Positions 51,771 to 61,201 of a DNA stretch of 64,000 bases are shown here, in pieces (position 1 is the first letter of the stretch; each line of letters opens with the position of its first letter). Where the stretch lies: the NCBI GenBank assembly GCA_002434305.1, contig DJJU01000011.1:459885-523884 (forward strand), read 5' to 3'. Below the pieces are notes generated by a model that saw only the letters and a list, made by a program, of their open reading frames with translations, was not told the DNA's origin and searched no databases. The translations under genes and the position numbers were made by a program. This stretch comes from Alicycliphilus sp. UBA6560 (GTDB taxonomy: Bacteria; Pseudomonadota; Gammaproteobacteria; Burkholderiales; Burkholderiaceae_C).

Positions 51771-52708
51771 TGTGAATCCTTATTATTTCTTATAACCGAT
51801 GCAAGCACTGCCAGCGGTCTTATTTTACTATTTTCATAACCCCGCCATGAATATGTACCAACCAGACCAAGACCAAGCAAATTAAGCATTCCGAAAAAGA
51901 GGACAGTTAACATCGTCGCGGCATAGCCTGGCACGGTAATTCGCCCCGACAAATTCCCAATCAAGACCAGCACACCCAATAAAGCAGATAGCACGCACCC
52001 CGCCACTCCAATCCGGATCAACAAACGGATGGGCAAGTCCGTGAACGCAAAAACGCTGTCCATCATGTAATCGACTTTCTTCCTGAAAGTCCAACTCGAC
52101 TTACCTTCCTGGCGTTCGAGCCGTTCATAGCTGACCAACTTGCGACGAAATCCAAGCCAGAAAATCAGTGCAATCAGTGATGACCGAGATTCTTCCAACT
52201 TGAGCAACTGATCACGGAAAATTCGGTTGCATCCAAATACATCCACCCCCCCTTCAGGCATTTCAGGAACCACGAGCCGACGATAAAGGCCCCAAAAAAG
52301 CGCTGATGCCAGCCTTGATGTGTAGGGATCATGACGCCCTGTGCGAGTACCGATGGCCACGTCGCATTCATCCAATTCAAGCGCCTGGAAGAAAGCAATC
52401 AGCAACTCAGGCGGCTCCTGAAGATCGGCAGCCATGACCCCGAAGTACTCGCCCCGCGCGGCGGCCAGGCCCGTTCGGATCGCTGGAAAGGAGCCGAAAT
52501 TGCGCGAATGGGCAAGTAGCTGCGCTGGAAACTCCAGCCCATCCAGCGCAGCTCGCAGCAATGCAAAGGATTGATCGGGACTGCCATCGACGACAAACAC
52601 TGCCTCCATGCGGCCATCCAACTGGCGGCCCATGCTTGACAATGCCACCAGCAGGCGCGGAATAGAAGCCTCGTTCCTGTAAACGGGAATGACGACCGAG
52701 AATTTCAT
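51767..52708 (-). CDS. gtrB: Polyprenyl-phosphate glycosyltransferase, GtrB-like (GT2)
   Basis: A 313-residue membrane protein: GT2 domain to about residue 225 (FSVVIPVYRNEASIPRLLVAL, FVVDGSPDQSF, GVMAADLQEPPELL), then two membrane helices, as in GtrB/DPM enzymes that load a sugar onto undecaprenyl phosphate. ATG 52708 overlaps the aminotransferase stop; a GTG lies nine bases further out. Its place directly after the amino-sugar genes suggests it loads that amino sugar, with GtrA flipping it. Confidence 0.88.
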   Translation of the reverse strand: MKFSVVIPVYRNEASIPRLLVALSSMGRQLDGRMEAVFVVDGSPDQSFALLRAALDGLEFPAQLLAHSRNFGSFPAIRTGLAAARGEYFGVMAADLQEPPELLIAFFQALELDECDVAIGTRTGRHDPYTSRLASALFWGLYRRLVVPEMPEGGVDVFGCNRIFRDQLLKLEESRSSLIALIFWLGFRRKLVSYERLERQEGKSSWTFRKKVDYMMDSVFAFTDLPIRLLIRIGVAGCVLSALLGVLVLIGNLSGRITVPGYAATMLTVLFFGMLNLLGLGLVGTYSWRGYENSKIRPLAVLASVIRNNKDSQ

Positions 52709-53799
52709 GGCTGCCACTCATTGACCGCTGCGATTACTTGCCCGACCTGTGCATCCGTCATTTCTGGATAGCAAGGCAAGGTCAGGACTTCGCGGCTGAG
52801 GCACTCTGTGTTTTCCAAACAGACAGTTTCGAAACGAGTGCCAAACACGGGCTGACGATAGTCCGGAATGGGGTAATGGATTTCGGCTGCAATGTCCATC
52901 TCGCGCAGGTGCGCGCGCAAAGCGTCGCGCCGAGCACTGCGCACCACATACAGGTGCGCCACGTACTCTGGTCCGCCCTGTGCAGGGAGTTGCACACTCC
53001 GATGAGTGATCTCAGCCGAATACTGCGCCGCGATGGCACGCCTGCGGTCATTCGTGCTATCAAGATCAGGCAAGAACACGGACAGAATCGCCGCCTGCAT
53101 TTCGTCAAGGCGACTGTTGCGCGCACCACTGACCTCCACCTGGTATTTGGCAGTCCATCCGTACTGTCGCAAGCGCGCGACCTTCTCGGCAACGGCCTTC
53201 CTGCCTGTGACCACTGCGCCGCCGTCACCCAAGGCGCCCAAGTTCTTGGTGGGATAAAAACTGAATGAAGCAGCATCGCCGAACGACCCAACGCGCCGCC
53301 CATTAACACTGGCGCCGTGTGCCTGCGCGCAGTCCTCCAGTAAAGGGACACCCCGCCGCGCGCAAAGCTCGGCAATTGCTTCAATCTCTGGCACCGCCAG
53401 GCCATATAAATGGGTGGCCACGACGGCTTTTACCCCTGCAGCCAGCGCACGCTCCACCTCGAGCAAAGTCACATTGTGCGAAGACAAATCCACATCAAGA
53501 AAGAACGGCACCGCCCCAATAGCCAGCATCGCCGTCGTGGTGTACATACCGGCGTTTGCAATCGTGGCAACCTTGTCACCCTTTTCAACATCTAACGCTC
53601 TTAGAGCCAATTCAATGGCATCCGTGCCATTGGCCAAGCTGATGCAATGTGCAACCCCAATATAGTCGGCAAAAGATTGCTCAAATTGCTTCACTTCTGG
53701 CCCCAGCACCAGCCAGCCACTGTTAATCACGCGGCCTACTGCAGTCTTGATAGCTTCATCATAAGCATTGATGTGCGCCGATAAATCATTAATAAGCAT
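52705..53799 (-). CDS. DegT/DnrJ/EryC1-type sugar aminotransferase (FdtB-like)
   Basis: PLP enzyme placing an amino group on a dTDP-keto-hexose. The 364 residues have SLANGTDAIELALRAL, LLEDCAQAHGA, FSFYPTKNLGALGDGGAVV with the PLP Lys, and YGWTAKYQVEVSGARNSRLDEMQAAIL, all typical. Its position beside the ketoisomerase fusion makes C3 amination (FdtB/QdtB role) most likely. GC is higher than in the flanking membrane-protein genes. First of a tight run aminotransferase, gtrB, wecD-like, fdtD-like, gtrA with overlapping stops and starts. Confidence 0.9.
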   Translation of the reverse strand: MLINDLSAHINAYDEAIKTAVGRVINSGWLVLGPEVKQFEQSFADYIGVAHCISLANGTDAIELALRALDVEKGDKVATIANAGMYTTTAMLAIGAVPFFLDVDLSSHNVTLLEVERALAAGVKAVVATHLYGLAVPEIEAIAELCARRGVPLLEDCAQAHGASVNGRRVGSFGDAASFSFYPTKNLGALGDGGAVVTGRKAVAEKVARLRQYGWTAKYQVEVSGARNSRLDEMQAAILSVFLPDLDSTNDRRRAIAAQYSAEITHRSVQLPAQGGPEYVAHLYVVRSARRDALRAHLREMDIAAEIHYPIPDYRQPVFGTRFETVCLENTECLSREVLTLPCYPEMTDAQVGQVIAAVNEWQP

Positions 53800-53822
53800 A
53801 AAATTCCATTTTTAAAAGAATA

Positions 53823-55265
53823 TTATTTATCCTTGCACTTCGGAATGCAAGCATATGCCATAAAAAACACAAATATAGAAACAAGACCGATCACATAGGT
53901 ATTCCGTGAAGTCCATGGCCCCTGCCGACCGAAATATAATTGCCACCCAGTACTAAAATAATCTTGCGCCCCACTAGAAAATGCAGCGTTCACCCCATCA
54001 CGAAGATAAATAGCCGGCACACACAATGCCAGAGCAAAAAACAAAAATAACAAGAGAGTTCTAATATTAAAATTACTCATCGCAACCAATGCGACAGCCA
54101 CAGGAAAAGCAGCAATCCACTGACGGCTTTCAGACCCAACGATAAGAACCGGGAGATACGCCGCCAAAATTAGAAAAAGGGGGAAACTCCGATCCCTTTC
54201 AAAATTTCTGCCAGCGAATATCAACGACATTAATGCTAATATAAAAACTGGTCCAAAGTAGAGAAAATGAGCGACCAATGGCTTGAGCGGGGCAGATGAC
54301 GCCTGCATTCTAAGAAAATAAAACAACGGCGGCCCTTGAAATCCATGATCCCAGTCAATCAAGGTGCGAATAGAGAAAAAGCCAACCAAGAGCACACCCA
54401 AAGCAAGCGCACCCCTCTTGATATTCACACCTCCAATTACAGAAAGCACTGGGGCAAAGACTCTAGAAAATATATATGCCACACAGACAAAGCAAAGAGC
54501 AAGTGCAAGAAGCGTCCAATATCTAAGCTCAGGAAACCCCACAGCAACACCCATAGGACGGCCGATAATTTCATCATCAGTGAGGGCTGCAATACTGGAT
54601 AAAAAATAATAACCTGCGCATGCAGCCCCCGCAAAAGCAAACACAGAGAAATATTTTCTCACACCCTCATTACACAAAGGACGGATTGGCTCATTAAAAG
54701 GCATAACTGCCAATACAAGCGGAACAAAAAATAATCCTGGCATCACCCAGCATGCGTAAAAAATCAGCACCAAAAGAATCGTGAACCGAGACTCAACCCA
54801 TGCCCATATCGCAAAAATCGTGAGGGCCAAGGCCAGATGATCACTGAGAATTGGATAATAAACAGGGAGTACAAGGTAGGGCCAACTAAAAAACAGGCAC
54901 CCCGTTAAAACAACCGCCTTGAGAGAATTATTTATCAGATATTTTATTACCCTGAAAAACAATGCAGCCGCCGCAGACAAGATAATTACATTGACCACCA
55001 TCTGAAAAAAGATGATTCCCAGCGGCTCAACACTGAGACGAGCCATCAGAACGCTTGGCAGGAAACCTGAAATTCGTATGAGACGATATGGGTCGCCATG
55101 AATATGGTCGCCCAAAGTCAACTTCATAATGTACCCAAGATAAGCTCCACCATCCCATCCCATGCCATCCCCCACGGGAATGAATCCCACCAACCAATAC
55201 ATCAAGGCATAAGACAGAAGGCAAAACACAAAAACATGGAATGGCCTCACTTTAATAATTAGCAT
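53823..55265 (-). CDS. Polytopic membrane protein, probable GT-C glycosyltransferase
   Basis: A 480-residue hydrophobic protein with about twelve membrane helices. Residues 31-46 (VGDGMGWDGGAYLGYI) carry acidic residues (D33, D38) in the first periplasmic loop, as GT-C enzymes do for lipid-phosphate sugar donors. No family is recognised with confidence. In an operon with gtrA and gtrB, the likely job is transfer of the lipid-linked sugar to the O-antigen in the periplasm. Strongly AT-rich. Confidence 0.65.
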   Translation of the reverse strand: MLIIKVRPFHVFVFCLLSYALMYWLVGFIPVGDGMGWDGGAYLGYIMKLTLGDHIHGDPYRLIRISGFLPSVLMARLSVEPLGIIFFQMVVNVIILSAAAALFFRVIKYLINNSLKAVVLTGCLFFSWPYLVLPVYYPILSDHLALALTIFAIWAWVESRFTILLVLIFYACWVMPGLFFVPLVLAVMPFNEPIRPLCNEGVRKYFSVFAFAGAACAGYYFLSSIAALTDDEIIGRPMGVAVGFPELRYWTLLALALCFVCVAYIFSRVFAPVLSVIGGVNIKRGALALGVLLVGFFSIRTLIDWDHGFQGPPLFYFLRMQASSAPLKPLVAHFLYFGPVFILALMSLIFAGRNFERDRSFPLFLILAAYLPVLIVGSESRQWIAAFPVAVALVAMSNFNIRTLLLFLFFALALCVPAIYLRDGVNAAFSSGAQDYFSTGWQLYFGRQGPWTSRNTYVIGLVSIFVFFMAYACIPKCKDK

Positions 55266-55311
55266 AAACTTCTCAATTTATACCGAATCCAGCCCCAGCA
55301 TCAAACATAAT

Positions 55312-57138
55312 TCATTTGCAGCGATAGCCATCCGAATAAGTCGGAGAAACCGCTTGACGCCCTTTAACGCCGTAAATGCAGAAGTGTTTCTTCACCACGT
55401 CGACGTCAAGCGGACGTGACGCTCTGAATACGACAGAAAATCCAGAATTAATCAATCTGTCATTTTGCAGTGCTTTTGCAACATCCGGGCGGTTGACAAT
55501 TCCATACTCATATTCACTCACATCAACATCGCCTAACCGGTTACTCACATGCAGGGCCACATCAGATTCAGCAGCATTCAGCGGAATCCAACCCAAAACC
55601 CTCACATCTCTTCCATCCACCTCCAGCACATCTACATGACCCCCGCCTACAGTTGTCTCCACATCAACAATATCCCCCCTCCTCCACCTTCTCAACGCAC
55701 TATCAAATGCATTTCCAATCCAAATTTTCTTTTCAATGACCAGATCGATCGCATACTTGATATTCGAAGGATAAAAATCACGGCATAATATTTCTTTACG
55801 GTCAATATTATCTCTCACACATGCAATACCATTCAGCTCCCTATTTTTTTGGTATGAAAAAACCTTTTCGTAGCCCCACAATCCCAAATCACAAAATTTT
55901 AACAAACAAAGAGCAACAGTAAGAAACAAAAAAATCGAGAAAAATCGCAATCGGAACTTCGATAGAAAAACCCACACTAAACCAGAAATCCAAAAAGGAG
56001 CAAGAGCAGATACCCACCAATGATGGAATCTCGCCTTGGAAACGATCGAGGCAGAGTGATAGTCATGGACTGGGAGTAACCCACCTCTTCCATAAGAAAC
56101 CATTGCCGCATACATCAGAATAATTACCGATGAATAGACATAAGTAATCAACAAAAGATCATGCTGCGGCGCACCTTTCAAAGATTTTTTCTCTAAAACT
56201 ATTTGATAACCGATCACAGCCATAGGAGAAAATAACACAACTGCAATCAGGGCATCAAACCAGATAGCAGTTCCACGAAAACCAACCCCCTTACCAATAA
56301 CCCCAAGAAAGAATATCCAAAATCTCGCATCAAATGGCGTAACAACAGAAGATGCGTGACTTTTTTCCAAAAGACTCCCCTGAGCCGTACTAACCATAAA
56401 AAACTGGATGGCCAGAACACCCAACGCAAGAAGAATTAGGAAAACGCCAAGGCGCCGTAGCTTCTTCTTAAAACTCTCCCCTTCAGCCTCGAGAAATGCG
56501 CCCATTAGCAAAGCAGCCCCGAGACCGAGAACAGGAATAAACCCAGATATATACGTCAAGCCAGAAACAACACTAAGCAGCGCTACAACAAGCGTCCCTA
56601 AAAGAGATGCTTCACTCTTCCGCAATGCCGACATCACCAGATAAAAAGAAACAACGGCAAAAACAACCGGAAGCCCCTGGTGATATGCGATATATGTGCC
56701 ATCATCCCAATATCCATTTATTGACAGCGGCATCATCAAAAGCAACGTGGCTGCCGCACGCGCATATCCTTCATAGACCAATCGCAGGGCGAAAACAGCA
56801 AAGAACAGATAAAAAAGCAACCAAACGAGGGAAAGATATCTAGCAAATGCAAAATTAAAGTTCACAGCCTTAAATATCGTCACATCGAAAAAAGTGGCAA
56901 TAGTTAAAGTATCATTTCCGACATAGATCCATTTACCGGCACCAAAGGCATTCATTGAATTCTTCAAAAAATACCTCCAGTCATCCCAAAATGGCATTGT
57001 CGGCCCGCTTGCTGCGTACCAAAGGACAAAGCATCCAAAAGTAACTATGACAATACCTATCGAAATCTTCTCAAAAAATTCTGCACCACCATTGAAATCA
57101 TAGAAGGTCTCCTTACGTTCAGAAACGCGCAACATCAT
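55312..57138 (-). CDS. Polytopic membrane protein, probable GT-C glycosyltransferase with soluble C-terminal domain
   Basis: A 608-residue protein with about eleven membrane helices to residue 430, then a soluble stretch of some 170 residues with beta-like segments (DIVDVETTVGGGHVDVLEVD, VLGWIPLNAAESDVALHV). W51-D52-D53-W54 (MPFWDDWRYF) in the first loop is a GT-C-type acidic pair. I do not recognise the family. AT-rich. A second periplasmic transferase, alongside the neighbouring 480-residue protein, would allow two branch sugars or two linkages. Two ATGs are adjacent at the start. Confidence 0.65.
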   Translation of the reverse strand: MMLRVSERKETFYDFNGGAEFFEKISIGIVIVTFGCFVLWYAASGPTMPFWDDWRYFLKNSMNAFGAGKWIYVGNDTLTIATFFDVTIFKAVNFNFAFARYLSLVWLLFYLFFAVFALRLVYEGYARAAATLLLMMPLSINGYWDDGTYIAYHQGLPVVFAVVSFYLVMSALRKSEASLLGTLVVALLSVVSGLTYISGFIPVLGLGAALLMGAFLEAEGESFKKKLRRLGVFLILLALGVLAIQFFMVSTAQGSLLEKSHASSVVTPFDARFWIFFLGVIGKGVGFRGTAIWFDALIAVVLFSPMAVIGYQIVLEKKSLKGAPQHDLLLITYVYSSVIILMYAAMVSYGRGGLLPVHDYHSASIVSKARFHHWWVSALAPFWISGLVWVFLSKFRLRFFSIFLFLTVALCLLKFCDLGLWGYEKVFSYQKNRELNGIACVRDNIDRKEILCRDFYPSNIKYAIDLVIEKKIWIGNAFDSALRRWRRGDIVDVETTVGGGHVDVLEVDGRDVRVLGWIPLNAAESDVALHVSNRLGDVDVSEYEYGIVNRPDVAKALQNDRLINSGFSVVFRASRPLDVDVVKKHFCIYGVKGRQAVSPTYSDGYRCK

Positions 57139-57157
57139 TCAATCTCCAGAAATCAGC

Positions 57158-60100
57158 TCACTGAACAGCAGGCATCCGAGGAGGCCACGCGTAGCTGAAA
57201 TCCTCATAATCCAATGTGAGATTTGGGCTGTATGCCGGATCGTTCAGCAACTGCTCGCCCCAGCGCTCCTTCATGTAGGCAACTTCGGCGGCAAAACGCG
57301 CCTGCTTTTCTGGTGTGTCCTCATGACCCCGGCTCACGCTTTCATGGTGAAAAAGCTCCGCCAAGGGTGTCCATATATTTCGATATCCAGCTTCTCGCAC
57401 GCGCAAGCAGAAATCTATGTCGTTGAATGCAATCTGCAGCCTTTTTTCCTCCAAGCCACCTATTTCATTGAAAACGGTCTTTTTGATCACAAGGCAGGCT
57501 GCGGTGACTGCAGATAATGATTGCGTTATGAGCAGGCGTGAAAAATATCCATGCGCGCCTTCTCTTGAGTATTTATGCGAATGACCAGCCACGCCGCCGA
57601 TGCCCAAGATAACACCGCCATGCTGCAATGTCTTATCGGGATACCAAAGCTTGGCGCCCACTGCCCCCACCCCAGGACGCAAGGCATGTGCCACCATCAC
57701 ACTCAGCCAGCCCGGAGAGATGACTTCAATATCGTTATTCACAAGCGCGATCACATCCCCCCGAGCCATTTTGACAGCTTCATTATTCAAGCGGGAATAA
57801 TTAAACGGACTATCATCCCTCACAACACGAGTATTTTTCTTTTTAGCCAATTGGTCAAAATAGGCCAAAGCATCTGGTTCGTTGGAGCCATTATCAATGA
57901 CTAAAATTTCATAATTCTTATAGGTTGTTTTATTAATAATACTGTCTATGCACTGCTTCAGGAGTGCTTTACCATTGCGCGTAGGGATGATGATGGAGAC
58001 CAAAGGCAGATTCGTAGGCAAATCATAAGAAGGCGCATAGCCATAACCCGCATACGTTACACGACCATTGACACCTGTTCTGGCAAAGTGTTCATTGATC
58101 GCGCGTTCGCCCGCCAAGGCCGCATAGGGCTTGCTGTCCCCAGACATGGCCGTGCTTTCTGAATGCACACGCCAGTGATAAAGCACCCTGGGCACATGAA
58201 CGATCTGCGCTGGATCGATCTTTTCTATGCACCTCAGTGCAATGTCATAATCTTGTGAGCCCTCGAATCCCTCACGAAAACCTCCCACTGATTTCACCAA
58301 GCTGGCCTTATATGAACCCAAGTGGCAAATCATATTGTGGGAATAGAACAGATCAGGATTCCAGTCGCACTTGAAATAAGGGTCGCTGCGGCGCCCATTC
58401 TCAGAGATTTTGTCTTCATCGGAATAAATCAAGCGCGCATCAGGCGCCCGATTGATCGCTTCAACCACCCAAAACAAGGCGTTTTCGTTCAATAAATCAT
58501 CGTGATCCAGCAGTGAAATCCATTCGCCTGTCGCCAATTCAAGCGCACTGTTGGACGCAGCCGATATGTGGCCGTTTTCCTTTCGGAACACAATCTTGAT
58601 GCGCTTGTCCTGTTCGGCATACCGCTCCAGGATGGGGCGGATCGCGGGGTCGGTGGACGCGTCGTCGGCAATGCACAACTCCCAATGGGGGTAGATCTGT
58701 GCGCGCACCGATTCGATGGCCTCCACCAACCATTCCGGCTTGGGGTTGTACGTGGGCATTACCACTGATACCAACGGCTGGAGTGCAAATGCAGCTTGAA
58801 CGTCGCGCATGCGCTGCCGGTCAGCGGCGGTCAAGGTGTCATAGCGGCGCACCCATTCGGTGTAGTCATTGCGATCTTGCACGGGGGCTTGATGGGCTGA
58901 GGCGTCACCCGCCATACCGTCTGCGGGCTGCGGGAGCGCTAGCAAGTTGGCATGCGGTAACTCAAGCGGTTTGACCGCTGTCTTGACGGTCTGCAGCAAA
59001 GCAGGCATGCCTTGCTGGCGCAACACCCGGTGTGCCAACTTGGCTGTGCGCAGCAACCCTCCATTGCGTTGAAGGACTGTATTGATCGCCCGTGCGGATG
59101 CGCGGACGTGCGCTAGCGGCTGGGCAGCCCAGCGCACAGGGCCAGTGACTCGCCAACTCGCGGAGTTGTATAGCGCGTTGATTTGGATATCTTTGGCGGC
59201 CAACGCGTGGGCGAGGTGGGTTAATTGCTGCTGCTGCGCTGCCAAGGCATCTGTCATCTCTGATAGTTGCCGCTTTTGCGACTGCAGCAGTTCTTCTGCC
59301 ACGCCTGTGATGTGCCGATCTTGGAAGGCCAAGAGAGTTTTTGTGAGGCTCGCCAATTGCTTGTCTTGCGAGGCCAGCGTCCGAGTGAGTGTTCCAAGCT
59401 GCTCATCCCGTGAGGTCAGGGTCTGCGTCAGATTGATCAACTGCTGATCACGCGAAGAGAACTGGCCTTCGAGCTGCTCTACGCGATGGGCAAGGGCAAG
59501 AGATACCGGTCCGGACACGCCAATCTGCAAGGGCGCACTGGAAAGTAGTTCGGGTACCAGCTCCACAGGTAACCCAGCGGCCTCTGCTTGGACTTGCCTT
59601 TCCATGGCCGAGAATTTCTTTAGAGCCGCCAAATCGACTTCATATCCAGCGCTTTTAATAGCCGCCAAAATAAAACCGGATACTGTTTTCTCAAACAAAT
59701 CCCTTGCTGCTCCAAAACGAGTGACGTCGCGCACCAATAGTTGAAGTGCACGGCAAAGGAGCCACCCAACAGGCATATCCTCCTTCAATCTCCACTCTCT
59801 GTCTATGGCATAGCAATTGCCGCTCGAGTCGCGGATTATATTTTGCGGCAATAAATCAAAAGATATCCCAGGAATAACGGAATCCACTGTCAAAGGCAGC
59901 GTTAAAGATCGATCGCAGGAAACGATGGATCTGACTATTTCAATATATGACCGCAAATATTGACCAAGACTTTCGAGAGACCATCCATCGTCTGAAACAA
60001 GGTGCACCAATTCGTCAGCGAGCGTTCGTCCCTTGATATATTTTGTATATTTCGGAACTTCTAATTGCAGCAGTATTTTGGAATTTTCTTCTGCCCCAGG

Positions 60101-61198
60101 CTCAATCAATTCGCAATAAACACCAATCTCATCGTGCGCATTTTTTTGGAAAACAGTTTTTTTGCAAAACTCACGTTTGCGCCCAGTACTGTAGTGAAAG
60201 GCCAATACATGAGGGTTGAGCGCAGATGCCTCCGAGACACTTGCAGCCACCAGGAATGAGTTGGCAAAGTCCACACCCATACCGTTTTCCACTACGGCAG
60301 GCCACGCCAATTCGGGCGCGAAGGCCAGTTGCTGTGGCAACTGCGGATCACGCCTCACGCTTTGTGATGCCAGCGCCGCCGGGTCAAAGTTGGGGTTTTC
60401 AAAACCGCTGGCGGTAACGATGGAGATAGGCAGTTTGTAATCTGGCAGGGCAGATAGAAATTCGGCATGCATAAAGCCTGCTGCTGCAATCAGATCCTGC
60501 AGCTTTTTACGCCCATAGGTTTGCGGTTGATCCGTGCGATAGCGCCCCTCGATACCGTACATTGGCACCCCCAAGTGGTCTTCAGGGGCGCCAGCCCAGT
60601 ATTTCATCCCTAACTGATTTTCAATTGCAAGCAATAGCAAACCGCCCGGCTTCAGCAATGACCGTGCGCGCTCCAGCATGGTCAGCGCCGGCTGCGTGCT
60701 GGGCACAAACATATTTGCGTATTCAAGCACCCCAATAAGGGTAACAATATCAAATTGCGTGTTAACGCCGAATTGATCGAAGCTTTCAGCCAAGATCTCC
60801 ACATTGGGCAAGTCATGAGTGCGTTTGCGCGCAATATTCGCTCGGCGGACAGATCCTTCCAGTGCGAGCACGCAGGCGCCACTTTCACCCATGTACCGTG
60901 TAATTGCACCGCAACCTGCGCCTATTTCCAATACCCGCGCTCCAGCCAGACGGGATTCGAACGGCCGCAAAATATTTGCGCGGCTACTGCTCAAATGGTA
61001 AAGCGATGGCCAATCGGTGATATGTTTTTTCAAACTATCTGACAATACGCTCAGATCTGGCACCTCGGTCATTATGCGCGCCAGCCGTTGTTCCACTTCA
61101 TCACCATCGCTGTAGGCAATGCTTGTAAAACCTGGTTTTACCCAAATGTTTACTTCAGGTTCCCTCACGTAACCGGCCTGTTCTAATAGATTTTTCAT
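57158..61198 (-). CDS. Giant O-antigen protein: methyltransferase, kinase-like, coiled coil, two GT2 domains
   Basis: 1346 residues, cytosolic. (1) About 60-250: SAM methyltransferase, VLEIGAGCGAIT at 89-100. (2) About 330-500: protein-kinase-like fold with Lys near 346 (FCKKTVF), catalytic-loop-like D448...N453 (FDLLPQNII) and a DFG-equivalent D466 (AIDREW). (3) 570-680: coiled coil built of 14-residue repeats. (4) About 808-1010: GT2 (VSVVMPTYNPKPEWLVEAI, DDASTD, LLDHDD). (5) About 1060-1290: second GT2 (VSIIIPTRNGKALLKQC, VNNDIE, FNDIDFCLR). Domains 1-3 have the order of WbdD, the O-antigen chain-terminating kinase/methyltransferase. It precedes wzt in reading order from the right and probably both extends and caps the chain. 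Confidence 0.85.
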   Translation of the reverse strand: MKNLLEQAGYVREPEVNIWVKPGFTSIAYSDGDEVEQRLARIMTEVPDLSVLSDSLKKHITDWPSLYHLSSSRANILRPFESRLAGARVLEIGAGCGAITRYMGESGACVLALEGSVRRANIARKRTHDLPNVEILAESFDQFGVNTQFDIVTLIGVLEYANMFVPSTQPALTMLERARSLLKPGGLLLLAIENQLGMKYWAGAPEDHLGVPMYGIEGRYRTDQPQTYGRKKLQDLIAAAGFMHAEFLSALPDYKLPISIVTASGFENPNFDPAALASQSVRRDPQLPQQLAFAPELAWPAVVENGMGVDFANSFLVAASVSEASALNPHVLAFHYSTGRKREFCKKTVFQKNAHDEIGVYCELIEPGAEENSKILLQLEVPKYTKYIKGRTLADELVHLVSDDGWSLESLGQYLRSYIEIVRSIVSCDRSLTLPLTVDSVIPGISFDLLPQNIIRDSSGNCYAIDREWRLKEDMPVGWLLCRALQLLVRDVTRFGAARDLFEKTVSGFILAAIKSAGYEVDLAALKKFSAMERQVQAEAAGLPVELVPELLSSAPLQIGVSGPVSLALAHRVEQLEGQFSSRDQQLINLTQTLTSRDEQLGTLTRTLASQDKQLASLTKTLLAFQDRHITGVAEELLQSQKRQLSEMTDALAAQQQQLTHLAHALAAKDIQINALYNSASWRVTGPVRWAAQPLAHVRASARAINTVLQRNGGLLRTAKLAHRVLRQQGMPALLQTVKTAVKPLELPHANLLALPQPADGMAGDASAHQAPVQDRNDYTEWVRRYDTLTAADRQRMRDVQAAFALQPLVSVVMPTYNPKPEWLVEAIESVRAQIYPHWELCIADDASTDPAIRPILERYAEQDKRIKIVFRKENGHISAASNSALELATGEWISLLDHDDLLNENALFWVVEAINRAPDARLIYSDEDKISENGRRSDPYFKCDWNPDLFYSHNMICHLGSYKASLVKSVGGFREGFEGSQDYDIALRCIEKIDPAQIVHVPRVLYHWRVHSESTAMSGDSKPYAALAGERAINEHFARTGVNGRVTYAGYGYAPSYDLPTNLPLVSIIIPTRNGKALLKQCIDSIINKTTYKNYEILVIDNGSNEPDALAYFDQLAKKKNTRVVRDDSPFNYSRLNNEAVKMARGDVIALVNNDIEVISPGWLSVMVAHALRPGVGAVGAKLWYPDKTLQHGGVILGIGGVAGHSHKYSREGAHGYFSRLLITQSLSAVTAACLVIKKTVFNEIGGLEEKRLQIAFNDIDFCLRVREAGYRNIWTPLAELFHHESVSRGHEDTPEKQARFAAEVAYMKERWGEQLLNDPAYSPNLTLDYEDFSYAWPPRMPAVQ
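59162..59455 (-). repeat. In-gene tandem repeats encoding a 14-residue coiled-coil unit
   Basis: Residues 582-595, 596-609 and 610-623 of the giant protein read SRDQQLINLTQTLT, SRDEQLGTLTRTLA, SQDKQLASLTKTLL. After a 16-residue break, SQKRQLSEMTDALA, AQQQQLTHLAHALA and AKDIQINALYNS follow (640-679). The unit is two heptads long (42 bases). Leu at fixed positions predicts a continuous coiled coil. Confidence 0.85.
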
Positions 61199-61201
61199 TT
61201 T

